Assembly (NCBI GenBank): GCA_050732935.1
Contig: JBOHRW010000002.1
Coordinates: 1-44,730, forward strand
Direction: 5' to 3'
Length of the DNA stretch: 44,730 nucleotides
From: DASRVA01 sp050732935
GTDB taxonomy: Bacteria; Gemmatimonadota; Gemmatimonadetes; JACCXV01; JAHWKZ01
Every line of letters begins with the position of its first letter. The stretch's first letter is position 1. This document shows, piece by piece, positions 1-8,106 of this stretch. The notes below the pieces were generated by a model, which saw only the letters and a program-made list of their open reading frames with translations, did no database searches and was not told where the DNA came from. The position numbers and the translations under genes are program-made.

Positions 1-246
1 GTGCCACCCGTCGTCACCGAGAATCGTCCTTATGAACGCCTGGCGATTCGCCTCCTTGTCCTCCGCCGCGCTGAAGAAGGGTACATCATGGCCCTGCTTC
101 AGGAGCTTGATCCGGAGCTCGGTGACCCTGCGCGCCAGCTCGGCAGGCTCGTACGTCCAGGCAACGGCAAAGACGTAGTGCCGGGTTCCCTGGGGCCCGA
201 ACGTGAAATCGCCGGACTCGTCAGCGACGATGTGTAGGGTTGCCAC
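1..246 (-). CDS. DUF3800 domain protein, N-terminal part (cut by window edge)
   Basis: The minus strand is open from a GTG at 246 to the window edge and encodes 82 residues that begin MATLHIVADESGDFTF and continue with GTRHYVFAVAW and GHDVPFFSAAEDKEANR. The early D-E-S-G-D motif (residues 9-13) followed by a 'YVFA' strand and a conserved Asp/Lys stretch is the hallmark of DUF3800, an RNase H-like fold family often found in mobile or defence-type regions. The C-terminal part lies outside the window, so the catalytic core cannot be checked. There is no ATG; the GTG start is chosen because the family signature starts directly after it. A possible promoter lies upstream at 397-426. Function is unknown; family assignment is fairly secure. 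Confidence 0.75.
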   Translation of the reverse strand, partial: MATLHIVADESGDFTFGPQGTRHYVFAVAWTYEPAELARRVTELRIKLLKQGHDVPFFSAAEDKEANRQAFIRTILGDDGWH

Positions 247-733
247 GAATCGGGTCCGAGGGGGGAGGGTAGAAATGCGACCTCCCCGCCTAGTCTTGCG
301 ACAGACCCCCTTGGGATCATTTCAGCGGGGAGGTACCTTTGATCCATGGCCACCGCGAAAGAAACAGGACCCCGCGGTGCAAAAGATTTCGCGTGAAGTA
401 TAGGGCCGCCTCCACCGTCGGCGCAATACCCGGGCCGGCGACCTGCACAAGCCGACTCTGATGGGTTGTCTCCTCTGGCCCCCACCGAGGCCCCCCGGAA
501 GGCCCGAAATCGCCCCTCCCTGGTAGCGATCCGGTAACTCCCCTCCGACCGAGCGGCCAGAGCGGCCCGCCGGCGCGCTCAGGCGGTTCCTGACGGGCGA
601 TCGCCCCCGGGTCGGACCCCAAAGCCCAGGCCCTCCGAGATCGGGCCTCCTGGACGCGATATGGACGCGACAGCCACATCTCGGCCCCGTGCCAGCCACG
701 TTCAGCAACGTCGTAAGCTGTTGTCGTGCAACG
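247..733. other. non-coding stretch between DUF3800 and tRNA-Val
   Basis: About 490 bases with no convincing gene. The short reading frames here overlap one another on both strands and match no family I recognise. Apart from the possible minus-strand promoter at 397-426 I see no defined element. Confidence 0.5.
397..426 (-). promoter_or_regulatory. possible sigma70-type promoter for the DUF3800 gene
   Basis: On the minus strand a TTGCGC (-35, 426-421) and a TATACT (-10, 402-397) are separated by 18 bases. Transcription would start near 390 and leave a leader of roughly 140 bases before the GTG at 246. Only sequence similarity supports this. Confidence 0.35.
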
Positions 734-810
734 TGGTGGGCGCAGGAGGATTCGAACCTCCGACCCCCTGCTTGTAAGGCAGGTGCTCTGAACCGCTGAG
801 CTATGCGCCC
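734..810 (-). tRNA. tRNA-Val (anticodon UAC), CCA encoded
   Basis: The minus strand folds as a full cloverleaf of 77 bases: a 7-bp acceptor stem (GGGCGCA with TGCGCCC), a D stem (GCTC/GAGC), an anticodon stem CCTGC/GCAGG with loop CTTACAA giving anticodon TAC, a T stem GGAGG/CCTCC with loop TTCGAAT, discriminator A, and a genomically encoded CCA (736-734). The anticodon reads GUA/GUG valine codons. It stands alone; no other tRNA is visible nearby. Confidence 0.97.
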
Positions 811-1118
811 ATCATGTTGTGCGGCTGGGATTTACGCCATTCTATCCGACCAGCCGTTTTGTCGAAGTGCACGAGGAGTGCACGGGCGGAAGCTGTCGGG
901 CCATAAGGTACTCATGAGAACTTAACGCTCCCCCTACACGAGGCCAAAAGGCCAGGGTGGCGGCCAGCAATGTGAGCGAAAAAGCGGGCCATAGATCGGG
1001 CGGTCGTGTCAAAGAAAGCACGGTCGCCAATCCGACTGTGCCGGTCAGCAGTAGCGCTCCGTGCTTACCGCTTAATAACGCGGCTTCAGAACAGCTAACG
1101 AATCTTGCTCCACCCGCC
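811..1118. other. non-coding spacer
   Basis: Apart from the tRNA promoter I see no gene. A 102-codon minus-strand frame runs through 842-1150 but would have to start inside the terminator stem of the neighbouring gene and has no recognisable family. Confidence 0.5.
839..866 (-). promoter_or_regulatory. likely promoter of the tRNA-Val gene
   Basis: On the minus strand a TTCGAC (866-861) and TAGAAT (844-839) are spaced by 16 bases. The expected start point near 832 is about 20 bases upstream of the tRNA 5' end, a normal distance for a stable RNA gene. Confidence 0.45.
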
Positions 1119-1155
1119 AAAAAAAGCGGCGCCCGACTTTCGCCGGACACCGCTT
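1119..1155 (-). terminator. strong Rho-independent terminator of the outer-membrane protein gene
   Basis: Read on the minus strand, a 14-bp stem (1155-1142 with 1137-1124, three G-U pairs) closes a GAAA tetraloop (1141-1138) and is followed by a run of seven T (1125-1119). It starts 43 bases after the stop codon at 1198. A second perfect 8-bp hairpin lies just upstream at 1158-1176. Confidence 0.9.
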
Positions 1156-1197
1156 CCCCTCCGGAATGTCCGGAGGATTCTGACCCGCCGCCAAACT

Positions 1198-1761
1198 TTA
1201 GAACAGGATCGAGACCCCGCCGGTAACTTCGAAGTTGTGGGTCTCGTTGTCGAAATCCTCATCCAGGAAGATCACGTTGTCGCGGATCTCGACGCGGTAG
1301 CCGATGTACGGCGGCGCCCGCTCGGCGTCGTGGAAGAGCAGGCCGATCGCCAGGGGCACCACGGTGTTCGTCTCCTCGTCGAACTCAAAGTCCCCCTCCT
1401 CGACCTCGTCCTCGAAGGTTGTGGTGATCGCGCCCACGCCGGCCGCCAGGAACATGTTCCCCATCGCCGCGTGGAGGGGGAGCGTGAGATGAACCTCCGC
1501 CGAGTACATGGTGAAGTTCACGCCGTTGCCGTTGATGAGATCGACGTTGCCGCCGACCCCCCAGCCGTTCGAGGCGCTGACGACCGCCCGGCCGCCTACC
1601 ATCAGCTCGTGACCGCCCGTGTGATCCCTCAGGTTCAGCGAGCCGATGTGCCCATTGACCTCGAGGAAGGGCACATCGCGCCCGACCCCGACCTGGGCCC
1701 ATGCCGGTACGGCCGCGAGGAGCAGCGTAACGAAAAACCCAGACAGGAGCGTCTTCATCAT
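1198..1761 (-). CDS. outer-membrane beta-barrel protein
   Basis: A 187-residue protein with a clear signal peptide (MMKTLLSGFF to AWA, cleavage after about residue 22) followed by alternating short strands rich in Gly, Val and aromatic residues, and a terminal phenylalanine (VSILF), the usual C-terminal signal for Bam-dependent barrel insertion. Acidic loops occur around residues 115-130 and 165-172. The size suggests an 8-stranded barrel. No closer family is recognised; the substrate or role is unknown. It is monocistronic, with an extended -10 promoter candidate upstream and a strong terminator downstream. Confidence 0.75.
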   Translation of the reverse strand: MMKTLLSGFFVTLLLAAVPAWAQVGVGRDVPFLEVNGHIGSLNLRDHTGGHELMVGGRAVVSASNGWGVGGNVDLINGNGVNFTMYSAEVHLTLPLHAAMGNMFLAAGVGAITTTFEDEVEEGDFEFDEETNTVVPLAIGLLFHDAERAPPYIGYRVEIRDNVIFLDEDFDNETHNFEVTGGVSILF

Positions 1762-2080
1762 CGAAGCACCTTTCTCGAAGAAGTGCCGTCGGGCAGCGGG
1801 CGGGCGGATGACCGCGTCCCGGCCAGCAGACCCACCTGAAATCCGTCTCTCGCTCCCGCAAAGTATATACCAGCCGGTACGCGAGGTGCGCGGGCCCGGG
1901 CGCCGGTCACGACAAGCACCAGCGATGACTACATTCGATTACTAAAAGTGACTTGGATTCGATGATTTTCCGACCCGACGCAGCTCGACGCGGGCCGTCC
2001 GGTCTTGCAAACTGAGCCGACGTTCGGGACGGAAAACCAGGTCATCGACAGAACTGGCCTTGGCCATTTGCAACGTCCCA
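1762..2080. other. intergenic spacer
   Basis: About 320 bases between two minus-strand genes. The 1920-1980 part is less GC-rich than its surroundings. Other than the extended -10 near 1862 I see no gene or structured RNA. Confidence 0.5.
1862..1872 (-). promoter_or_regulatory. extended -10 promoter candidate for the outer-membrane protein gene
   Basis: The minus strand reads TGGTATATACT about 100 bases upstream of the ATG at 1761. The TG-n-TATATA arrangement fits an extended -10 element; no good -35 is visible. Confidence 0.35.
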
Positions 2081-2323
2081 CTACTTCTTGATGATTCCGA
2101 TCGGCAGGAGGACGCAATACCCCAGAACCAGCAGGACGGGGGCGAGGTTCATGCTCCCCTGCGCGAGCAGGATGTAGCCCAGCCCGATCGAGCCGGCCGC
2201 CGCGCCCAGGAGGTAGGCGTTGGCGCGCGAGAACGATAGGGTCGGGACCGTCGGCTTCGCATAAGGACGCCGGCCCGCCTTCTCGGGCCCTCGGCGCTTC
2301 GCGGTGCGGGTCTTTTCGGCCAT
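2081..2323 (-). CDS. small two-helix membrane protein (DUF3098-like)
   Basis: An 80-residue protein that starts MAEKTRTAKRR with a basic, proline-containing head, then has two hydrophobic segments at about residues 36-55 and 60-76, ending in IIKK. The pattern (basic cytoplasmic tail, 'LLGAAAGSIGLGYILLAQGS', then 'APVLLVLGYCVLLPIGI') resembles DUF3098-type small membrane proteins of unknown function. Longer frames in the same register exist upstream, but this ATG is followed immediately by conserved-looking sequence and lies just after the purine-biosynthesis gene (35 bases downstream), so it may be co-transcribed with it. Confidence 0.65.
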   Translation of the reverse strand: MAEKTRTAKRRGPEKAGRRPYAKPTVPTLSFSRANAYLLGAAAGSIGLGYILLAQGSMNLAPVLLVLGYCVLLPIGIIKK

Positions 2324-2358
2324 GAAGCGCGGGAACTTAGAGGCGCCCGCCGATCCGG

Positions 2359-4530
2359 TCAATGACGGAATTGCCGCATCCCGGTGAAGATCATGGGGAT
2401 GCCGGCCTGGTCGGCGGCGGCGACGACCTCCGCATCGCGGACCGACCCGCCAGGCTGGATGATCGCCGCGATGCCGGCCGCGACTCCCGCCAGGACGCCG
2501 TCGGGGAACGGGAAGAAGCCGTCCGAGGCGAGCACGGCGCCCGCCGGGTCGTGGCCCAGTTCGCGGGCGGCGCGGACCGCGAGCTCGACCGCGCCGACCC
2601 GGTTCGTCTGTCCGCCGCCGACACCGATCGTCGCCCGGTCCCGGGCGAGCACGATCGCGTTCGACGCCACCGCGCGGCCGATCGTCCACGCGAACGCCAG
2701 ATCGGCGCGCTGACCCGCCGTCGGCTGTTTCCGGGTGGGAACCTCGAGCGCGTCGATCCCGCCCTCGGGGAAGATCTCCAGGTTGGCACCCTGGATGAGG
2801 ATTCCGCCGCCCACCCGCCGCACCTCGAACGCGTCGCGGTCGGGACCGGGGACCGGTCCCGCCAGGAGGCGCAGGTTCTTCTTCGCGGCCAGGACCTCCC
2901 GGGCCTCGGGCTCGAATGCCGGCGCCCAGACCACTTCCAGGAAGTGCTCCGCCAGCCGCTCGGCCAGCACGCCGTCGACGGGGCGGTTCAGGGCCACGAT
3001 CCCCCCGAACGCCGACACCGGGTCGGCCGCAAGCGCGCGCGTGTACGCCTCCAGCGCCGTGTCCGAGCTGGCCGCCCCGCACGGGATCGTGTGCTTGACG
3101 ATCGCGCAATGAGCGGCCCGGGGGTCGAGAAGGTGCAGGTCACGGACGACCCGGCGCGCCGCTTCGGCATCGATGTAGTTGTTGTACGAGAGATCCTTGC
3201 CCTGGAGGACGTCCACGGCGGTCAGGTCCCACGGCCGCGGGATCCGGTCCCGGTACAGGGCCGCCGCCTGGTGCGGGTTCTCGCCGTAGCGCAGCCCGCC
3301 GACGAGATCGAGACCGATCGCCCAGCGCTCGGGCCACCCCTCCTCGTCCTCCGAGAGCCAGGCCGCGATCCGGGCGTCGTACCAGGCCGTCAGCCGGAAG
3401 GCGGCGGTGGCGAGCCGGCGGCGGGTCGACCCGGTCAGCTCTCCGGCCCGCCGCGACAGCTCGCCGACGAGCGCGCCGTATTCGGACGGGTCGGTGACCA
3501 CCGCCACGTCGCGCCAGTTCTTGGCTGCCGCGCGGATCAGCGCCACCCCCCCGATGTCGATCAGCTCGGTGCGAGCCTCAGGGTCGGCGGCGCCGAGCGT
3601 CTCGGCGTCGGTGAACGGATAGAGGTTCACCACCACGAGGTCGATCGGCTGGATGCCGCGCTCCGTGAGCGCGTCCTGGTCCTCAGACCGGTCGCGCCGC
3701 GCGAGGATCGCCCCGTGTACGGTCGGATGGAGCGTCTTGACCCGCCCGCCGAGGAACTCGGGGGCGCCGGTGATCTCCTCGACGGTCGTGACTTCGAGGC
3801 CGGCCTCCTCGAGCTGACGGGCGGTGCCGCCGCTCGCCACCAGCTCGACCCCGTGCCCGGCGAGGGCGCCGGCCAGCTCGAGAAGGCCGTCCTTCTTCCA
3901 CACCGAGAGAAGCGCCCGACGGATCCGGATGGGACGCTCATCCTCGATCCACGCCCGTCCGCCCTCGGTGCGGATCCGCCCCTCGGCCGCGGCCGCCACG
4001 ACCTCGGGCAGGAGATCGTGCTCGACGGCCAGCACCCGCTGCGCCAGCGTCTCCGGCGTATCGTCGGGCTCGACGGAGACGCGCCGCTGCGCGACGACGG
4101 GTCCGTGATCGTACTCCTCGTCCACGATGTGGACGGTGGCTCCCGATTCTCTCGCTCCCGATTCCAGCACCGCCCGATGGACGCGCTCGCCGTACATGCC
4201 GGGACCGCCGAAGCGCGGCAGCAGGGCCGGATGGATGTTGAGGATCCGGCCGGGGTAGGCCCCCACGACCTCGGCAGGGAGCTTCCGCAGGTAGCCCGCC
4301 AGGACCACCCAGTCGATCGCCCGTTCCCCGAGGAGGTCCAGAAGGGCCTGCGGGTCGTCCGGGGGCACGACCTCGGCGAGCACTCCCCGGTCGCGGGCCC
4401 GATCGAGCGCCTCCGCGGGACGATCGGCGACCACCAGGGCGATCTCGGCGGTCGGATGTCCGGCCAGCTTGTCGAACAGGGATACCAGGTTGGAGCCGCG
4501 GCCGGAGGCCAGGACAGCGATGCGGGTCAT
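2359..4530 (-). CDS. PurN-PurH fusion: GAR formyltransferase / AICAR formyltransferase / IMP cyclohydrolase
   Basis: One 723-residue chain carries two enzymes of purine synthesis. Residues 1-200 are PurN: LASGRGSN (7-14), NIHPALLPRF with the catalytic Asn98/His100, and Asp141 in YDHGP. From about residue 203 it continues with no linker into PurH: an MGS-like cyclohydrolase domain (RRALLSVWKKDG, VASGGTA, GGRVKTLHPTVHG) and then the AICAR transformylase domain (LRYGENPHQ, KHTIPCG with the catalytic Lys-His pair, SAFGGIVA, a final RQFRH). Both transformylases use 10-formyl-tetrahydrofolate. The ATG at 4530 is chosen because GAGG lies 8 bases upstream and LASGRGSN follows at once; an upstream in-frame ATG adds 21 unrelated residues. 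PurH normally has about 520 residues, which matches the C-terminal part. Confidence 0.92.
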   Translation of the reverse strand: MTRIAVLASGRGSNLVSLFDKLAGHPTAEIALVVADRPAEALDRARDRGVLAEVVPPDDPQALLDLLGERAIDWVVLAGYLRKLPAEVVGAYPGRILNIHPALLPRFGGPGMYGERVHRAVLESGARESGATVHIVDEEYDHGPVVAQRRVSVEPDDTPETLAQRVLAVEHDLLPEVVAAAAEGRIRTEGGRAWIEDERPIRIRRALLSVWKKDGLLELAGALAGHGVELVASGGTARQLEEAGLEVTTVEEITGAPEFLGGRVKTLHPTVHGAILARRDRSEDQDALTERGIQPIDLVVVNLYPFTDAETLGAADPEARTELIDIGGVALIRAAAKNWRDVAVVTDPSEYGALVGELSRRAGELTGSTRRRLATAAFRLTAWYDARIAAWLSEDEEGWPERWAIGLDLVGGLRYGENPHQAAALYRDRIPRPWDLTAVDVLQGKDLSYNNYIDAEAARRVVRDLHLLDPRAAHCAIVKHTIPCGAASSDTALEAYTRALAADPVSAFGGIVALNRPVDGVLAERLAEHFLEVVWAPAFEPEAREVLAAKKNLRLLAGPVPGPDRDAFEVRRVGGGILIQGANLEIFPEGGIDALEVPTRKQPTAGQRADLAFAWTIGRAVASNAIVLARDRATIGVGGGQTNRVGAVELAVRAARELGHDPAGAVLASDGFFPFPDGVLAGVAAGIAAIIQPGGSVRDAEVVAAADQAGIPMIFTGMRQFRH

Positions 4531-4689
4531 CGGTTCCTCGAGGCAGGATGGGTCAAAGGGCTCGTGGGCGCTGGTCGCACTTGTGCTTTCCACGGCAGGA
4601 TGTTAGTCGAATAATGGTTTCCGCGGCGTCCTCCGCGGAATAGCCAAACGGGTCGTCCTTCCTGTCCAACCCCCAGCGCGGAGCTTCCC

Positions 4690-5139
4690 ATGTGGAAGGA
4701 GTTCAAGGAATTCGCCTTGAAGGGCAGCATGCTGGACATGGCGATCGGCATCATCATCGGCGCCGCCTTCTCACCGATCGTCAAGTCGCTGGTGGACGAC
4801 GTTATCATGCCCCCGATCGGCCTGCTTCTCGGAGACGTCGACTTCACGAACCTGTTCGCGGTCCTCGAGGAAGGGAGCCCAGCGGGCCCGTACGCGAGCC
4901 TCGAGGCGGCCAAGGCCGCGGGCGCCGTCAGCCTGAACTACGGCGTCTTCATCACCACGATCATCACGTTTCTGATCATCGCGTTCGCGATCTTCCTGAT
5001 GATCAAGATGATCAACCGCTGGCGGGCCGAGGAGCCGGAAGAGACGAACACGCGCGAGTGCCCGCAGTGCCTGTCGTCGATCCCGATCGCCGCGCAGCGC
5101 TGCTCGCACTGCACGATGGAGGTGGCCCCGGCAACGTAG
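4690..5139 (+). CDS. mscL: large-conductance mechanosensitive channel MscL with C-terminal zinc ribbon
   Basis: The 149-residue protein starts MWKEFKEFALKGSMLDMA, a typical MscL N-terminal amphipathic helix and TM1 (residues 17-45, with the pore-lining GIIIGAAFSPIV). A periplasmic loop (50-82) and TM2 (86-108) follow. Instead of the usual cytoplasmic helical bundle, the tail carries a four-cysteine zinc ribbon (Cys124, Cys127, Cys138, Cys141: CPQC and CSHC). MscL releases solutes on sudden osmotic down-shock. It is divergent from the purNH gene across about 160 bases and convergent with the ATPase gene. Confidence 0.95.
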   Translation: MWKEFKEFALKGSMLDMAIGIIIGAAFSPIVKSLVDDVIMPPIGLLLGDVDFTNLFAVLEEGSPAGPYASLEAAKAAGAVSLNYGVFITTIITFLIIAFAIFLMIKMINRWRAEEPEETNTRECPQCLSSIPIAAQRCSHCTMEVAPAT

Positions 5140-5157
5140 AGGGCTCTGCATCGGGTC

Positions 5158-7632
5158 CTATCGTCGGGGTCCCTCTCGGTCGGTCAGATCCTCGCGGGCG
5201 GGGGCCCGGTTGCCACCGGGCCCCGACCACCAGGGCAACCAGCCAAGGGCCACCAGGCGCGCCGAGACGTCGCTCTTCTCGGGCCGGATCGTGACCGTCT
5301 CGAGCGCCTCGGTCAGCGGGTCGATCTGGTCTTCCAGCGTCTCGACCTCGGCCTCGATCTCCGCATCCAGCTCGGCGAGCTCCTCGCGGATCTTCGCCAC
5401 GTTCTCCTCCGCCCGCCCCACGTCCCCCGCTTGTTCCAGCGACCGGCCGACTCCGCGCGCCGCGGTAGTGGCGCGTCCCAAGCCGCGACGGCCGAAGAGG
5501 GTTCCGAGCACCGTGGCTCCGATCGAGACCGCGGTCTGGAGCCTCGCCTGCCGGGCCTGGTCCTCCTCGCGCGCGACTGCCTGCTCGGCCTTGCGGATGC
5601 GCTCCTCGAGGCGAGCCGCCTTTCCGCCGTACTTCTCTTCGAGCTTCGCCCGCTCGGCATCGCGACGCTCGCGCGCGAGCTGCTGCAGGCGGATCCTGAA
5701 CGCGCGCTCGTCCTCCCCCGGCCGCGAGACCTCTTCCAGGGACGGACTCTTCCAGATCGTCAGCGACTGGGTGCGCGCGACCCAGTCCACGAACTCCCGC
5801 TTCCACTTCGCATAGCTCTTCTTTTCGAGGGCCGCCGGAGGCAGTGCCCCGAAGGTGGCTCCCCGCTCGGGGTCCTTGGCGAGCTCCTCCGCTCCGATCG
5901 CCAGAACCCGGGCGGATTCCCAGGCCACCGGGATCGCCTCCACGGTGATCGGCGCAACCGCAGCGATCTCGCGCGATGGCGTCTCCGTCAATGCACGGTC
6001 GTCGAGTCGATAGGTGCCCATGGCGAGAAGCGATGGCTCGTAGTGAAGGCGGTGCTCCGCGGGAGGGACTGTCAGGGCGGGTACGAAGAGCTCGGGGATC
6101 CCGGGCGGGACGAGCGGGCGCCCGGACACGGTCCCGGCCGACGCCGGCGCGCGCTCGACGGGAGCCGCGGCGGCCGGTTGCTCCTTCGGCGTCGAGGCCT
6201 CGCCGGAGGTCACCTGCTCACCGGGCGTCAACCGCCGGATCTCGGCGCGCGTCAGCGGCCCCCTCAGGTACGACATCGCCCAGCGTGTCTCGAAGACCAC
6301 CGGGCCCGACTCGTGGACGTCGTGCATGAGGAAGATCCGCTTGCCGAGGCCCGCCAGGACCTCACCCATCCGCGCCCGGTCGAAGACCGCGCCGGTCCCC
6401 CCCGTCGCACCCTCGAGACCCTCCAGGACGCGCTCCTTGTCGCGCTCCGTCTGGAGGCGTCCCAGGAACCACGTCCCCGTGTTGGCGAGGCCCTTGTAGT
6501 CGAGGTCGACGGGGTTCTGGGTCGCGAGCACGACGCCGAGGCCGTAGGCCCGCGCCTGCTTGAGGAGCGTCAGGAGAGGGCGCTTGGAGGGTGGCTCCGC
6601 GACCGGCGGGAAGAAGCCGAAGATCTCGTCCATGTAGACGATCGCTCGCAGGCTGGTCGTACCGGACTGACTGCGCATCCACCCCACTACCTCGTTGAGG
6701 AGAAGGGCCACGATGAACATCCGCTCGGCATCCGAGAGGTGCGCGATCGAGATGATCGACAACCGTGGCTTCCCCTGCGCCGTGTGGAGGAGCCGGCCGA
6801 CGTCGAGCGGATCGCCGGCCAGCCACGTGGCGAAGCCGGGCGAGGCGAGCAGGTTGTTGATCCGGAGCGCCAGCTCGTAGCGCTCCTTCGACGGATAGAA
6901 GGCCTCCACGTCCATCACGCCCACGCGCTTCACCGGGGGCTCCTGGATCGCGCGGATCAAGCCCGCCAGGTCGAGATCGCGCCCGGCCCGCCAGGCGTCG
7001 TTCAGGATCGTCGAGAGCAGGATGTGCTCGCGGCTCTGCAGGGGATCGGCTTCGATTCCGAGGAGGCCGAGCAGACCGGTCACGGTCGTCCCGATCCGGA
7101 TGCCAAGGAGCTCCGCGTCGTCGCGCAGGGCCGCCGGTGGCGCGGAGAGCGAGCGCAGGATCGAAAGCGGCCGCCCGGCCGTGCTTCCCGGGGTATAGAT
7201 GGCGAAGTCGGCCGCCCCTCTCAGGCGCCGGATCCGATCTTCGTCCTGTCCCCAGGCGGCGAGCCCTTCCCGCCATAGCTCGGCTTCGGCCGCAGCGTGC
7301 TCGTCGGGCGAGATTCCCTTCCGCCGCGCCCCGTCCTCCTCGATCCATGGCCGGAAGTCTTCGGGCCGCAGGTCGGGGAAGGTGAGCAGGAGGTTGCCCA
7401 GGTCACCCTTCGGGTCGATGGCGATCGCCGGCACGCCATCCAGCAGGGCCTCTTCGAGAAGATCGATGCAGAGCCCCGTCTTTCCGCTCCCCGTCATCCC
7501 TACGCAGACGGCATGGGTGACGAGGTCGCGGGAGTCGTAGAGAAGGGGCTGCTCGGTCGTCTTCCCAGCCTCCAGGTCGTGCACGCGACCCAGATAGAAG
7601 ACGCCCAGCTTCTCGAAATCCACAGGCTCCAC
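5158..7632 (-). CDS. HerA/VirB4-like ATP-binding protein with C-terminal coiled coil
   Basis: An 824-residue soluble P-loop ATPase. Walker A is GMTGSGKT at residues 45-52, directly before a 'DPKGDLGNLL' stretch; Walker B is RAIVYMDE near 330-337; a 'VVLATQNPVDLDYKGL' sensor region lies at 367-382. This order is typical of the HerA/DUF87 branch of FtsK-HerA translocases. Residues about 640-770 are charged and heptad-like (coiled coil), interrupted by a short Gly-rich hydrophobic stretch; the C-terminus is not recognisable. The start is a GTG at 7632 with GGGAG 5 bases upstream. No NurA nuclease or partner gene is adjacent, so a DNA-end-processing role cannot be claimed; a general ATPase role is sure, the substrate is not. 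Confidence 0.85.
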   Translation of the reverse strand: MEPVDFEKLGVFYLGRVHDLEAGKTTEQPLLYDSRDLVTHAVCVGMTGSGKTGLCIDLLEEALLDGVPAIAIDPKGDLGNLLLTFPDLRPEDFRPWIEEDGARRKGISPDEHAAAEAELWREGLAAWGQDEDRIRRLRGAADFAIYTPGSTAGRPLSILRSLSAPPAALRDDAELLGIRIGTTVTGLLGLLGIEADPLQSREHILLSTILNDAWRAGRDLDLAGLIRAIQEPPVKRVGVMDVEAFYPSKERYELALRINNLLASPGFATWLAGDPLDVGRLLHTAQGKPRLSIISIAHLSDAERMFIVALLLNEVVGWMRSQSGTTSLRAIVYMDEIFGFFPPVAEPPSKRPLLTLLKQARAYGLGVVLATQNPVDLDYKGLANTGTWFLGRLQTERDKERVLEGLEGATGGTGAVFDRARMGEVLAGLGKRIFLMHDVHESGPVVFETRWAMSYLRGPLTRAEIRRLTPGEQVTSGEASTPKEQPAAAAPVERAPASAGTVSGRPLVPPGIPELFVPALTVPPAEHRLHYEPSLLAMGTYRLDDRALTETPSREIAAVAPITVEAIPVAWESARVLAIGAEELAKDPERGATFGALPPAALEKKSYAKWKREFVDWVARTQSLTIWKSPSLEEVSRPGEDERAFRIRLQQLARERRDAERAKLEEKYGGKAARLEERIRKAEQAVAREEDQARQARLQTAVSIGATVLGTLFGRRGLGRATTAARGVGRSLEQAGDVGRAEENVAKIREELAELDAEIEAEVETLEDQIDPLTEALETVTIRPEKSDVSARLVALGWLPWWSGPGGNRAPAREDLTDREGPRR

Positions 7633-8106
7633 TCAAGCTCCCATGTGAGAACTCCCTCGGATGGCGAGCGTAACGTATCCGTGGCTTCCAGGGCCGACAA
7701 CGCGAGACATCCTCGGGGGAACCGCGGCCACACCCACCACTCGAAGCGCCTGGGGACGCAAACGAGAGGAGGCAATTCGCGCGTCGACGGCTCCCCGGGC
7801 AGATCTCGTGCATCGAGGAGTCAAGGACCGACTCCCTCGACCAGGACAAAGACCCGGGGAGATCCATAACCCCTTGCAGCCCAGCCGGCTACGCGTGCTG
7901 GACGGGTACCCGCTCTTGCCTCGGGTCGCCTCGCGAACCACCCGTGTGGAAGAAGCTTTCCGTTGGGAAGGGAAGACCGGGGCACCGGTATCGAACAACA
8001 CCTTCCGTGCATGGCCTCCTGGCACCTCGATTGCAAAGGTTGGCGGGCGTCAATGGGCGTCCCGATTCCCCCGCCGCGGGACGGCCGAAAAACCCGGAGA
8101 GTCAAG
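7633..8106. other. divergent intergenic region upstream of the lipoprotein/HD-GYP pair
   Basis: About 470 bases between two divergently read genes. Frames here are shadows without family resemblance. A 7-bp inverted repeat (CGTCCCG/CGGGACG) lies at about 8059-8084, just before the ribosome binding site GGAGAG of the lipoprotein gene, and might influence its translation. No clear promoter or known riboswitch was seen. Confidence 0.45.

Noticed and set aside
842..1150. 102-codon minus-strand frame with hydrophobic stretches
   Set aside because: It would start inside the terminator stem of the outer-membrane protein gene, has no ribosome site and overlaps the tRNA promoter region.
5431..7278. 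Long antisense frame opposite the HerA-like ATPase
   Set aside because: It is a high-GC shadow of a well-supported gene; its product is Arg/Gly/His-rich and matches no family.
7950..8106. Possible cyclic-di-GMP (GEMM) riboswitch before the lipoprotein/HD-GYP pair
   Set aside because: Only a short GCAAAG match is present; the GGCAAACC/GACGCAAAGCC core and the paired stems are absent.
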